From contig JAHFUR010000026.1 in assembly GCA_023264995.1 (NCBI GenBank), positions 1 to 56,958 on the forward strand: a stretch of DNA of 56,958 bases, in the 5' to 3' direction. The DNA comes from Acidimicrobiia bacterium (lineage in GTDB: Bacteria > Actinomycetota > Acidimicrobiia > Acidimicrobiales > AC-14). Below are positions 1 to 8,667 of this stretch, in pieces. The notes beneath the pieces were generated by a model. The model worked only from the letters and a program-made list of their open reading frames with translations. It did not search any database and was not told the origin of the DNA. The position numbers and the translations under genes are program-made. How positions within the stretch are numbered: position 1 is the stretch's first letter; each line of letters begins with the position of its first letter.

Positions 1-1297
1 CGAACGGGCCGGTGAGGGCGGCGGTCTCGGCCGCACCCGGGCCGATGCGGACCGCGGCCGGGCGGATGCCCGCCTGGCGGATCATGGTGGCCACGTCGCG
101 GGCCTGGTCGGGCAGGATCACGGTGACGACCGCGCCCTTGGCCCCGGCCCGCGCCGTGCGCCCCGAGCGGTGCATGTACGCCTTGTGCTCGGTGGGCGGG
201 TCGACGTGGACGACGAGGGCGATGTCGTCGACGTGGATGCCCCGTGCCGCGATGTCGGTGGCCACCAGCACGCGGGCCGAGCCGTTGGCGAAGGCGGCCA
301 GGTTGCGGTCGCGCTGGGGCTGGCTCAGGTTCCCGTGCAGGTCGACGGCGGGGATGCCGCGCTCGCTGAGGTCCTTGGCCAGCTTCTTCGCTGCGTGCTT
401 GGTACGGGTGAAGAGCAGGCTGCGCTCCTTGCCCGACGCCAGCTCGCGCACGACGGCCGCCTTGTCCTCCGGCGTGACGCTGAAGGCGTGGTGCTCGAGG
501 TCGGGCGGCGTGCAGTCGGCGCTGTCCACCGAGTGGGTCACCGGGTTGGTGAGGTACCGGCGCACCAGGGTGTCGACGGCCCGGTCGAGCGTGGCCGAGA
601 AGAGCATGCGCTGGCCGCCGGCGGGCGTCTGGTCGAGGATGCGCTTGACCGCGGGCAGGAAGCCGAGGTCGGCCAGGTGGTCGGCCTCGTCCAGCACGCT
701 GACCTCGACGGCACCGAGCTTGCAGTGGCCCTGCTGGGCCAGGTCCTCGAGGCGGCCGGGGCAGGCGATGAGGATGTCGACGCCGGCCCGCAGCGTGGCG
801 ACCTGGGGGTTCTGGCTGACGCCACCGTGGACCACGGCGACCTTCAGGCCCATGGTGGCGGCCAGGGGGGCAGTGGTGGCGGCCACCTGGGCGGCCAGCT
901 CACGGGTGGGGACCAGCACCAGGGCCCGTGGGAAGTTGGGCCGACGGACCTTGGTGGACGCGGCCAGAGTGACCACCGTCGGTACGGCGAAGGCCACGGT
1001 CTTGCCGCTGCCCGTGCGGGCCCGGCCGAGCACGTCGCGACCGGCCAGCGAGCTGGGCAGGGTGGCGGCCTGGATGGGGAAGGGCGTGGGGCAGCCCGAC
1101 TTCACCAGGGCGGCGATGATCGGCGCCGGCACCCCGAGGGCCTCGAAGGTGGTGTCGGCGGGCGGGGTGTCGACGACCTCGAAGTTGAAGGCCGGCTCGG
1201 TCTCGATGGCGGGAGCGGGCCGGCGGGCGCTGTGGGTGGAGGGCTGGCCGGGGCGGCCGCGCCGGCGCGTGGCGCGACCAGCAGGGTTGGTGGGCAT
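1..1297 (-). CDS. DEAD-box ATP-dependent RNA helicase (3' end beyond window)
   Basis: ATP-dependent RNA remodelling helicase acting in the cytoplasm, in ribosome assembly or RNA decay. My translation of the minus strand from ATG 1297 stays open for 432 codons to the window edge. It shows the Q-motif region (residues 52-76, ending TPFPIQ), motif I ARTGSGKT (93-100), PTRELA (130-135), DEAD (203-206), SAT (234-236) and motif VI HRSGRTAR (376-383), so both RecA-like domains are present and only the C-terminal tail is missing. A basic, low-complexity N-terminus of about 40 residues precedes the core. An AAAGAGGAA-like ribosome site lies just upstream of the ATG. Family assignment is firm; which DEAD-box subfamily (RhlE, CshA or DeaD-like) cannot be told from this part. 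Confidence 0.93.
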   Translation of the reverse strand, partial: MPTNPAGRATRRRGRPGQPSTHSARRPAPAIETEPAFNFEVVDTPPADTTFEALGVPAPIIAALVKSGCPTPFPIQAATLPSSLAGRDVLGRARTGSGKTVAFAVPTVVTLAASTKVRRPNFPRALVLVPTRELAAQVAATTAPLAATMGLKVAVVHGGVSQNPQVATLRAGVDILIACPGRLEDLAQQGHCKLGAVEVSVLDEADHLADLGFLPAVKRILDQTPAGGQRMLFSATLDRAVDTLVRRYLTNPVTHSVDSADCTPPDLEHHAFSVTPEDKAAVVRELASGKERSLLFTRTKHAAKKLAKDLSERGIPAVDLHGNLSQPQRDRNLAAFANGSARVLVATDIAARGIHVDDIALVVHVDPPTEHKAYMHRSGRTARAGAKGAVVTVILPDQARDVATMIRQAGIRPAAVRIGPGAAETAALTGPF

Positions 1298-1437
1298 GGA
1301 TGGTTCCTCTTTCGTTCTTCGGTGGTTGGCCGCTGATGCTGCGGCCACACGCTCCGGAGGAACGGAAACCCTGCGCTTGAGTCACGCACTCGCACTCGAC
1401 CCCGGCGACGCCGCAATGGCATCGCCGACACACCACT

Positions 1438-1812
1438 CTACCGGAGCCGGTGGGCGAGCACGGACTGGTACCCACCGTCGAGGTCGGTGGCCCGGTGCAG
1501 GCCCAGGCGCTGCAGTGTGGCCGCGGCCAGGCTGGACGCATACCCCTCGTTGCACACCAGGACGATCTCGCGGTCGGTCCCCGACGCCTCGGGGATCCGG
1601 TCGGGCGACGTGGGGTCGAGCCGCCACTCCAGCACGTTGCGGTCGACGACCACGGCGCCGGCCAGTTCACCGTCGCGCTGGCGCTGCTCGACCGGCCGGA
1701 TGTCGACGATCAGCGCGCCCCGTTCGACGAGCGCCGGCAGGTCGGCCGCGCCCGGTCGGGCCGGGAGCGCGGCGCGTGCCTCAGCAAGGATCTCGTCGAC
1801 CCGGGCCGGCAT
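1438..1812 (-). CDS. single-domain rhodanese-like protein
   Basis: 124-residue single rhodanese domain, probably a cytoplasmic sulfurtransferase or sulfur carrier. It has the typical IVDIRP start of the domain (about residue 38) and an active-site loop CNEGYAS with the catalytic Cys, followed by a glycine-rich DLDGGY segment near the C-terminus, as in GlpE/PspE-type proteins. ATG 1812 (MPARVDE) is preferred; the open frame continues upstream only as a shadow of the PEP carboxylase gene. It lies 23 bp downstream of that gene on the same strand and may be co-transcribed with it. The loop CNEGYAS differs from the common CRSGxRS form, so the substrate may not be thiosulfate. Confidence 0.85.
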   Translation of the reverse strand: MPARVDEILAEARAALPARPGAADLPALVERGALIVDIRPVEQRQRDGELAGAVVVDRNVLEWRLDPTSPDRIPEASGTDREIVLVCNEGYASSLAAATLQRLGLHRATDLDGGYQSVLAHRLR

Positions 1813-1835
1813 GAGCGGGACGGTAGCGCCCCGGC

Positions 1836-4583
1836 TCAGCCCGTGTTGCGCAGGCCGGCGGCCACGCCGTTGACGGTGAGGAGGAGGGCCCGGCGCAGGA
1901 GGGGCTCGGGCTCCGACGAGGCCCGCAGCCGGCGGAGGAGGGCCACCTGGAGGTAGCAGATGGGGTCGAGGTAGGGCTTGCGGATGGCGATGGCGTCGTG
2001 CAGCTCGGGTGACCGCTCGAGCAGGTGGCGCTGCCCGGTCAGGCGCAGGACCTCGGCCCGGGTGAGGTCGAACTCGTCGCGGACGACGGCGAAGATCGGT
2101 TGGAGCGCCGGCTCCACCAGGCTCTCCACGTAGTGGGCGGCGATGCCCATGTCCGTCTTGGCCAGCGTCATCTCGATGTTGGCGACGAACGTCCGGAAGA
2201 AGTGCCACGTCGAGTACATGTCGCCGAGCACGGGGCCGTGGCCCTGCCGCACCGCCTCGGCCAGGCCGCTGCCCAACCCGAACCACCCGGGGATGATCTG
2301 GCGCGACTGGTTCCACCCGAAGACCAACGGGATGGCCCGGAGGTCGCGCAGGCTACCCGGCCCACCTGGGCGACGGGCCGGCCGGGAGCCCATGTTCAGG
2401 GCGGCCAGCTCCTCGACCGGCGTGGCCGTCAGGAAGTAGTCCATGAGCCCCGGGCGCTCGACCAGGGCGCGGTAGGCGCCGAAGGCGGCGGTGGAGACCA
2501 CGTCCATGGTGGCGTCCCAGCCGGCGAGCACGTCGAGGGGCACGCGTGACTCCCGGTGCAGGACCGATGCCTCCAGGACGGCGGCGAGGGCCCGTTCCAG
2601 GTTGTCGCGCGCCACGCCCGGCAGCCCGTACTTCTCGGCGATGGTCTCGCCTTGCTCGGTGACCTTGATGCGGCCTTCCAGCGTGCCGTAGGGCTGGGCC
2701 AGGATGGCCTCGTGGGTCGGGCCGCCGCCCCGGCTCACCGTGCCCCCGCGGCCGTGGGCGAGCCGGAGGACCACGCCGTGGCGGTGGGCGGTGTCGCGCA
2801 GGCTGCGCTGGGCACGGTGGATCTCCCATTGCGACGTGGTGATCCCGGCGTCCTTGTTCGAGTCCGAGTACCCGAGCATCACCTCCTGGATGTCGCCCCG
2901 CAGCGCGACGAGCCGGCGGTACGAAGGGTCGGTGAGGAGGCGGTCGACGATGGCGCCGGCCTGGCGCAGCTCCTCCACCGTCTCGAACAGGGGGACGAAG
3001 CCGATCCGGGCCACGCCGGCGTGGATGTCGACCAGGCCCGCCTCCCGGGCCAGGACTACCGGCGCCAGCACGTCGTCGACGTCGCGGGTCATGGAGACGA
3101 TGTAGCTCTCGATCACCTCGTCACCGAAGGTGTCGAGGGCGGTGCGGATGGCGGCGAAGGTGGCCATGGTGGTGGCCGGCACCCCGTCGAGCACCGTCGT
3201 GGCGCCCATCAGCGGCCGGCGACCGGCCAGCTCCCGGAACAGCAGGGCGATGCGGTCGGGCCGGGGCAGTTCGGCGTACGGCACCGGGAGGTCGCCGAAG
3301 CGGTCGTACACGGACGCCAGTACGGCGTGGTGGCGCTCGGCGTGCTCGCGCACGTCCATGGTGGCCAGGTGGAGGCCGAAGGCGGCGGTGGCCCGGATGG
3401 CCCGGTCGAGCGGCCCGTGGGCCGCGAGCTGGCCGCGGTTGGCGGCCAGCGAGGCCGACATCACGGTGAGGTCGGCGAGCAGCCCGGCGCCACCGCGGTA
3501 GTCGCGGCCCGGTTCGTGGTCGGTACCCGCCCGCAGGCGGGCCCGGGTGTTGAGCAGGCGCCGGCGGATGAACGCGCACTTGAGCCGGTAGGGCTCCTCG
3601 GCGTTGAGCCGCAGGGAGCTCTCGTAGACCTCGGGCAGCAGGGCCTGGTCGGCGGCCAGGCTGGCGGCCAGCTCGGGCGACGTCCGCACGACCCGTGTCG
3701 AGCTGCTGAGGTCGCGGTGGAGGTGGTCGACCATGCCGAGCAGGTTGTCGATGGCGTGCTCGTGCTGCAGGCGCAGGACGCGCAGGGTCACCTCGGGTGT
3801 GACGTTGGGGTTGCCGTCCCGGTCCCCGCCGACCCAGGTGCCGAAGTGCACCGGGCGGGCCGCCGGCGGCAGGGTGATGTCGACCCGAGCCAGCTCCCGG
3901 GCCAGGTCGTGGACCAGCTCGGGCACCACGTGGCGGAACTGCTCGTCGAGGGCGTGGACCACGGTCGTGGCCTCGTCGCCCGGCTCCAGCCGGCCCTGGC
4001 GGAGCTCGTCGGTCTGCCACATGAGGTCGATGACCTCGGCCAGGTAGCGGTCGTTGCGCGGCCCCTCGCGCAGGAGCTCGGCCACCTGGCGGAGCTTGGC
4101 CAGCATGGACTGGCGGGCCGACTCGGTGGGGTGGGCGGTGAAGACCGGCCGCAGCTCCAGGCCGTGCACGATCGGCTCCAACAGCTCGCGGGGCACGCCC
4201 TCGGCGGCGATGCGGTCGATCGTCTGGGCCAGGCCGCTGCGGTCGCGGAGGCGCTGCACGGCCAGGGAGTCCACGTCGTGGACCTGCTGGGCCACGTCGG
4301 CCAGGCGGAAGTAGGCCGAGAACGCCCGCACCAGGCAGATCCCCGTCGGCAGGTCCACACCGGCCAGCACCCGCTTCAGTTCCTCGGCGCCGCCCGGCGA
4401 GCCCGGCACCTGGGCGGTAAGGGCCCGCACCCGCTCGACCAGCTGGACCAGCGCCGGGCCCTCCTGACGGAGCAGGGACTGGGCCAGCAACCCGCTCAGC
4501 CGGGCGATGTCGGCCCGGAGGGCGGCCGAGCCCCGGGCCGGCGCCGCGTGCGCCGGGAGCGGGCGGTCGTCCACGTCGAGCAT
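1836..4583 (-). CDS. ppc: phosphoenolpyruvate carboxylase
   Basis: Catalyses PEP + bicarbonate to oxaloacetate + phosphate, replenishing the TCA cycle. The 915-residue product has normal family length. Visible signature segments are FTAHPTES (about residue 148, catalytic His region), GGDRDGNPNVT (about 250), YSDSNKDAG (about 575) and the RGGTVSRGGGPTH glycine loop that holds the phosphate and the second catalytic region. The C-terminus ends in NTG, the typical ppc ending. The ATG start (MLDVDDRPLPAHA) is 77 bp from the divergent gene at 4661, leaving a short shared promoter region. Nothing in the sequence suggests truncation. Confidence 0.97.
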   Translation of the reverse strand: MLDVDDRPLPAHAAPARGSAALRADIARLSGLLAQSLLRQEGPALVQLVERVRALTAQVPGSPGGAEELKRVLAGVDLPTGICLVRAFSAYFRLADVAQQVHDVDSLAVQRLRDRSGLAQTIDRIAAEGVPRELLEPIVHGLELRPVFTAHPTESARQSMLAKLRQVAELLREGPRNDRYLAEVIDLMWQTDELRQGRLEPGDEATTVVHALDEQFRHVVPELVHDLARELARVDITLPPAARPVHFGTWVGGDRDGNPNVTPEVTLRVLRLQHEHAIDNLLGMVDHLHRDLSSSTRVVRTSPELAASLAADQALLPEVYESSLRLNAEEPYRLKCAFIRRRLLNTRARLRAGTDHEPGRDYRGGAGLLADLTVMSASLAANRGQLAAHGPLDRAIRATAAFGLHLATMDVREHAERHHAVLASVYDRFGDLPVPYAELPRPDRIALLFRELAGRRPLMGATTVLDGVPATTMATFAAIRTALDTFGDEVIESYIVSMTRDVDDVLAPVVLAREAGLVDIHAGVARIGFVPLFETVEELRQAGAIVDRLLTDPSYRRLVALRGDIQEVMLGYSDSNKDAGITTSQWEIHRAQRSLRDTAHRHGVVLRLAHGRGGTVSRGGGPTHEAILAQPYGTLEGRIKVTEQGETIAEKYGLPGVARDNLERALAAVLEASVLHRESRVPLDVLAGWDATMDVVSTAAFGAYRALVERPGLMDYFLTATPVEELAALNMGSRPARRPGGPGSLRDLRAIPLVFGWNQSRQIIPGWFGLGSGLAEAVRQGHGPVLGDMYSTWHFFRTFVANIEMTLAKTDMGIAAHYVESLVEPALQPIFAVVRDEFDLTRAEVLRLTGQRHLLERSPELHDAIAIRKPYLDPICYLQVALLRRLRASSEPEPLLRRALLLTVNGVAAGLRNTG

Positions 4584-4660
4584 GGACGGATCCTGGCCGG
4601 CCCGGGTGACCTGGCCGTCACCGGCGCATGACCATGGCGTGAACTTGTACGTTGGCCGTG

Positions 4661-5104
4661 ATGACCACGTTCGAGACCCCGACGGACCTCACCTACAACC
4701 GGGGGCTCATCGCCGACCCGGCGGCGTACGCCCAGGAGGCCGGCGCCGAAGGGTGGTTGTTCCTGTGCGGCGACCTGTTCGCCGGGATGGAGGGTGGCAT
4801 GTCCTATGCCGACGTCCAGGCCGCGGTGGCGGCGTCGGAGAACGTGGTGTCGGACCCGCCCCAGGTGCTCGACATGGACCTGGCCCGCCAGCACGTGGCC
4901 GCGCTCGACCGTCTCCCCCGGCCGACCCTGGTGACCTGCCGCGTCGGCCCCCGGTCTTCGGCGGTCGTCTACCTCTACGCCGGCCTGCGGGCCGGTGCGT
5001 CGGCCGACGAGGTGCTGGCCCGGGCCGAGGCCGACGGTGCCCTCTTCTGCGCGTCCGACGAGCTCAAGGCGTGGGTGGCCCAGGGCCTGGCCGAGCTGGC
5101 CTGA
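4661..5104 (+). CDS. small phosphatase/rhodanese-like protein (CRxGxRS loop)
   Basis: 147-residue protein resembling the DUF442/TIGR01244-type 'beta-lactamase hydrolase-like' phosphatases. A loop TCRVGPRSS near residue 113 follows a predicted beta strand (PTLVT) and precedes a helix, the layout of a cysteine phosphatase or rhodanese active site, with a six-residue Cys-to-Arg spacing (CRVGPR) rather than the PTP CX5R. Upstream it carries the YADV segment typical of this group. ATG 4661 is chosen; a TTG nine bases earlier is in the same frame. It is divergent from ppc and convergent with the FmdE-like gene. Family placement is moderate and the substrate unknown. Confidence 0.65.
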   Translation: MTTFETPTDLTYNRGLIADPAAYAQEAGAEGWLFLCGDLFAGMEGGMSYADVQAAVAASENVVSDPPQVLDMDLARQHVAALDRLPRPTLVTCRVGPRSSAVVYLYAGLRAGASADEVLARAEADGALFCASDELKAWVAQGLAELA

Positions 5105-5126
5105 GGGCCGCCGTCCATGGCGGCGC

Positions 5127-5774
5127 TCAGCGGCGGGTGCCGGCCGGCGCTCCGAGCCGCATCGTGACGGGCTGGTCCGGCGCCAGGGCGGCGTCGAAGC
5201 ACGGTTGGCACAGCTCGCGCCCGTCGAGGCGGCGGATCCGGGTCTCCATGGTCCCCTCGCCGCATTCGGCGCACACGATGCTGGTGTGGATGCGGGCCTT
5301 GCGCGGTGGCGCGGAGTGGACCTCGACGACTTCGTACAGGCTGTCCGGGTCGAGGGCCAGCACCTTGTAGGACTGGGCCACGTGCAGCTCCTGGAAGCGG
5401 GCCCGCTCCTCGTCGGTGGCGGACTTGGCCCGGATCTTGGCGAACAGCGCCTGGTGCTCCGGGTCGCGCTCCCACGCGTTGGGCCGGCCCACGAGGCGGA
5501 CGGCACGGCCGTCGGAACGGCGGAAGAAGCTGTAGGCGTTCTTGCCCCAGTCGCGGTGGATCAGGTTGCCCTTCCCGAAGGTGCACCCGGTGAGGAACTG
5601 GATGGCGTCCACCCCGCACGTGTCGGTCTCGACGACGGCCACGACTTCCTCGTCCTTGGCGTGCGGGCCGATCTCTCGCAGGGCAAGCTGGGCCGCGGCC
5701 ACGCCCATGGCGAGTCCCGGGCAGAGGTGCCCGTGGAACTCGACCACCCGGTCCAGAGTCTGCTCGTCGATCAT
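5127..5774 (-). CDS. FmdE-family protein with C-terminal zinc ribbon
   Basis: 215-residue protein of the formylmethanofuran dehydrogenase subunit E (FmdE) family. The diagnostic FHGHLCPGLAMG segment is at residues 13-24, followed by ETDTCGVDAIQ and TGCTFGKGNL, which together carry the metal-binding His/Cys residues of the domain. A C-terminal four-cysteine ribbon (CAECG ... CQPC, about residues 168-192) is of the kind seen in many bacterial FmdE proteins. No formylmethanofuran dehydrogenase genes are nearby, so the 'subunit E' name is only a family label; bacterial members are often found near molybdenum/tungsten enzymes or metal-type ABC transporters. Here it is divergent from a peptide/nickel-class binding protein, which may be meaningful. 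Confidence 0.85.
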   Translation of the reverse strand: MIDEQTLDRVVEFHGHLCPGLAMGVAAAQLALREIGPHAKDEEVVAVVETDTCGVDAIQFLTGCTFGKGNLIHRDWGKNAYSFFRRSDGRAVRLVGRPNAWERDPEHQALFAKIRAKSATDEERARFQELHVAQSYKVLALDPDSLYEVVEVHSAPPRKARIHTSIVCAECGEGTMETRIRRLDGRELCQPCFDAALAPDQPVTMRLGAPAGTRR

Positions 5775-5879
5775 GGCTCACTCCTCACGTGGGTGCCCGG
5801 GAGGATCTTCTTCCCCAGGGCCCATTGTCAGCCCGTACGCGATCATGCGCAAGGCCGACAGTCCGCAATTCTTCGGGCC

Positions 5880-5910
5880 TGTCAATGAGACTTATCCCGG
5901 ATGTCAATGA
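5880..5910. promoter_or_regulatory. TGTCAATGA direct repeat in the divergent promoter region
   Basis: The 293-bp spacer between the FmdE-like gene and the binding-protein gene holds two copies of TGTCAATGA (5880-5888 and 5902-5910), spaced 22 bp start to start, about two helical turns. The surrounding stretch is more AT-rich than its neighbours. This is the layout of a regulator bound to one DNA face, but no known operator was recognised. Confidence 0.35.
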
Positions 5911-6067
5911 AAGGTTGCCAGTAGTATTCATCCCGACGTCTCACGGGGAGCAATAGGTCCATCTGGATCATGACGACCGGCGGCACGAACCGTACGGTGG
6001 GTGTTGCGTGGGCGACCTGCGGGCAAAGAGGCCCGCGTCCCCGTTCGACCCGAACAAGGAGCGAGCC

Positions 6068-7726
6068 ATGTTGACCAGACACCTCCGTGTCGCCGCCGCT
6101 GCTGCCGTGCTGGCGCTGGGCGCGTCGGCGTGCAGCAGTTCCGACAGCGGCACGAAGACCGCCACCAGCACCCCGGGCAACGAGCGGATCACCCTGCGGA
6201 TCAGCGCCAGCACCCAGAGCGGTGGTTACCCCACGCCCTACGCGGCCATCCGGGGCCCGGGCCGGCTGATCACCACCTATATCTTCGACACGCTCGCCTT
6301 CCCCGACGTCACCGGCGAGCCGAAGCCCTGGCTGGCCAAGTCGTGGACGACGTCGCCCGACGGCAAGACGTGGACGTTCACGCTGAACGACAACATCAAG
6401 TTCCACGACGGGATGCCGCTCACCTCCGACGATGTGGTCTTCTCGTTCAACTACAACCTCACCGGGCCCGGGGCGGCCACTGGCGTGGCCAGCGGCGTGA
6501 CCTACATCGACTCGGTCACCGCCCCCGATGCCAAGACCGTCGTCATCACGCTCAAGACGGTGCGGCCCAGCTTCCTGCAGGACATCGCCGGCGCCTTCGG
6601 CTTCGCCATCATGCCGAAGCACATCTGGTCGAGCGTGACCGACCCGGCCAAGTTCCAGGGCCCGAGCGCCCTGATCGGGTCCGGCCCGTACAAGCTGGCG
6701 AACTTCGACCTGACCACCAACAGCTTCAACTTCGTGGCCAATGAGGACTTCTTCCTCGGCCCGGCCAAGGTGAAGTCGTTCCAGATCGTCCCCGTGGCCG
6801 ACGCCCTGTTGGCCCTCGACCGGGGCGAGGTCGACGCGGCCAGCGGTGGCAATGGCCTCATCCCCAAAGTCCAGTATGACGCCCTGGCCAAGAAGTACCA
6901 GGTGCTGACGGCGCCGGGCGAGTTCAACCTGGCCCTGTTTTTCAACCAGGCCAAGGGCTTCCCCTACAGCGAGAAGGCGTTCCGCCAGGGTGTCGTCTAC
7001 GGCCTCGACCGCAAGGACATGGTCACCCGGCTGCTCGACGGCCGCGGCATCCCCGGCCCGGCCGGCGCCCTCGGCCCGGGCAACGAGTTCCTCAACAAGA
7101 ACCTGCCGGCCTACGCCCTCGACAAGGCCAAGGCCGCCTCACTGTTCGACTCGATCGACTTGAAGGACCGCAACAACGACGGGTTGCGTGACAAGCCCGA
7201 CGGCTCGCCGTTCAAGATCACGCTGTCGGTGAGCTCCACCGACACGGCCCAGGCCCAGTTGGTCAAGGAGTACCTGCGGGCCGTCGGCCTCGACGTCGAC
7301 ATCAACGCCGTCGACCAGCAGACCTCCGACGACCGGGGCGCCAAGGGCGACTACGAGATGGCCGTCCAGCACTTCGGCGGGCTGTCAGGCGACCCGTCGG
7401 GCCTGATCACCCGGTTCCAGTCGACCACCAAGAGCACGTCGTTCACCCGGGTCTGGGGCTACAACAGCCCGGCGTTCGACAAGGTCTCCAACGACCAGGC
7501 CGTCGAGGTCGACCGGACCAAGCGCGGCGTGCTCGTCGACCAGATGCAGGCCATCCTGGCCGAGGACCTGCCCCAGATCTCTCTGTACGTGCCCGAGCAG
7601 ATCACCTTCGTCGACGCCAAGAAGTTCGCCGGCTTCGCCTACACGCCCGGGTGCCCGCCCTGCGGTGCCACGGGGAACAAGCGCAACCTGTTCACCGGCA
7701 ACGCCGACCCGGCGCCGAAGAACTGA
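6068..7726 (+). CDS. dipeptide/nickel-class ABC transporter substrate-binding lipoprotein
   Basis: Extracytoplasmic solute-binding protein, SBP family 5, that delivers ligand to a Dpp/Opp-type importer. The N-terminus (MLTRHLRVAAAAAVLALGASAC) is a lipoprotein signal peptide with a lipobox Cys at residue 21. The family signature follows (KPWLAKSWTTSPDGKTWTFTLNDNIKFHDG, given here in pieces: KPWLAKSW, then TFTLNDNIKFHDG). Length, 552 residues, is normal. ATG 6068 has a strong AAGGAGCGAGCC site; the frame is open 60 bp further upstream but without leader character. It is followed within 3 bp by a methyltransferase and then a double ATPase, while the permeases lie on the opposite strand at 11.3-13.3 kb. 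Substrate (peptide, metal chelate or other) is not readable. Confidence 0.92.
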   Translation: MLTRHLRVAAAAAVLALGASACSSSDSGTKTATSTPGNERITLRISASTQSGGYPTPYAAIRGPGRLITTYIFDTLAFPDVTGEPKPWLAKSWTTSPDGKTWTFTLNDNIKFHDGMPLTSDDVVFSFNYNLTGPGAATGVASGVTYIDSVTAPDAKTVVITLKTVRPSFLQDIAGAFGFAIMPKHIWSSVTDPAKFQGPSALIGSGPYKLANFDLTTNSFNFVANEDFFLGPAKVKSFQIVPVADALLALDRGEVDAASGGNGLIPKVQYDALAKKYQVLTAPGEFNLALFFNQAKGFPYSEKAFRQGVVYGLDRKDMVTRLLDGRGIPGPAGALGPGNEFLNKNLPAYALDKAKAASLFDSIDLKDRNNDGLRDKPDGSPFKITLSVSSTDTAQAQLVKEYLRAVGLDVDINAVDQQTSDDRGAKGDYEMAVQHFGGLSGDPSGLITRFQSTTKSTSFTRVWGYNSPAFDKVSNDQAVEVDRTKRGVLVDQMQAILAEDLPQISLYVPEQITFVDAKKFAGFAYTPGCPPCGATGNKRNLFTGNADPAPKN

Positions 7727-7728
7727 GC

Positions 7729-8667
7729 GTGGCCCTCCCGACGGACCTCTCGTTCCTGGCCCCCCCGGGCGCCGCCGCCGACTGGCGGCTGGTCGTGCTC
7801 TGTGACGCCGCCGCCACCGCCGGCGTCTTCGACCACCTCCCGGGCACAGTCGACGACATTGCCGGCCGGGCCGGCCTCGACCCCCACGCCCTCCGGGTGG
7901 TGCTGGATGCGCTTACCACCCTGGGCGTGGTCGAGGTCGCCGGCGACGGGAGCTATGTCGCCGGCCCTGATGCCCCCGGGCCCGATGCCCTCGCCGGCAT
8001 CCGCCACCACGCCCGGGCCATGCGCCGGTGGGCGTCGGCGCTCGAGCCGAAGCTCCGGGGGGACGCGCCGGCGTCCACCCCAGTGGACCCCGACCTGTTC
8101 CACGACGCACTGGCGGCCAACGCCCGCAAGGTGGCGCCGGGAGTGGTCGACGTGTGCCTGGCCCGGTTCCCCGAGGCCCGCACCGTGCTCGACCTGGGCG
8201 GGCTCCACGGCGAGTACTCCCTGGAGTTCACCCGCCGCGGGCTGAAGGCCACTATGCAGGACCAGCCGGCCATGATCGAGGTGGCCCGCCGGCGGGGCCG
8301 CCTCGAGGCGGCCGGCGTCGAGCTTTTCGAGGGCAGCTTTTTCGAGAAGGTGCCGGCCGGCCCGTTCGACCTGGCCTTTTGCTCGGGCATCACCCACACC
8401 TTCGACGGCGACCGCAACCTGGCCCTGTTCCACAACCTCCGCCCGGTGGTCGCTCCCGGCGGGGGCGTCGCCGTGGTCACCTTCCTGCGGGGCCGCCAGT
8501 CGCTGGCCGCCTTGTTCGCGGTGCAGATGTTGCTCAACGGCAACGACGGCGACACCCACACCGAGGTGGAGTACCGGAGCTGGCTGGCCGCCGCCGGCTT
8601 CGCGGTCGACGGTGCGGTGCTCGACCTCCCGGGCCAGGGCGCCAGATCGGTGCTCTTTGCCACCTGA
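7729..8667 (+). CDS. O-methyltransferase-like SAM-dependent methyltransferase
   Basis: 312-residue class I methyltransferase. Residues about 15-80 form a winged-helix-like dimerisation region (AATAGVFDHL ... VLDALTTLGVV) as in the plant-type O-methyltransferase family (PF00891). Motif I, VLDLGGLHGEY, is at 153-163, with the acidic post-I strand (MQDQP) and the PGGGVAVVTF motif around 255. GTG 7729 is two bases after the binding-protein stop, so the genes are translationally linked. A methyltransferase inside a peptide-importer operon is unusual; it may modify the imported compound, but no substrate can be inferred. Confidence 0.8.
   Translation: MALPTDLSFLAPPGAAADWRLVVLCDAAATAGVFDHLPGTVDDIAGRAGLDPHALRVVLDALTTLGVVEVAGDGSYVAGPDAPGPDALAGIRHHARAMRRWASALEPKLRGDAPASTPVDPDLFHDALAANARKVAPGVVDVCLARFPEARTVLDLGGLHGEYSLEFTRRGLKATMQDQPAMIEVARRRGRLEAAGVELFEGSFFEKVPAGPFDLAFCSGITHTFDGDRNLALFHNLRPVVAPGGGVAVVTFLRGRQSLAALFAVQMLLNGNDGDTHTEVEYRSWLAAAGFAVDGAVLDLPGQGARSVLFAT

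Noticed and set aside
5127-5774. Evidence for methanofuran-based C1 metabolism from the FmdE-like gene
   Set aside because: No other formylmethanofuran dehydrogenase or C1 pathway gene is in the window; FmdE domains are widespread outside that pathway.
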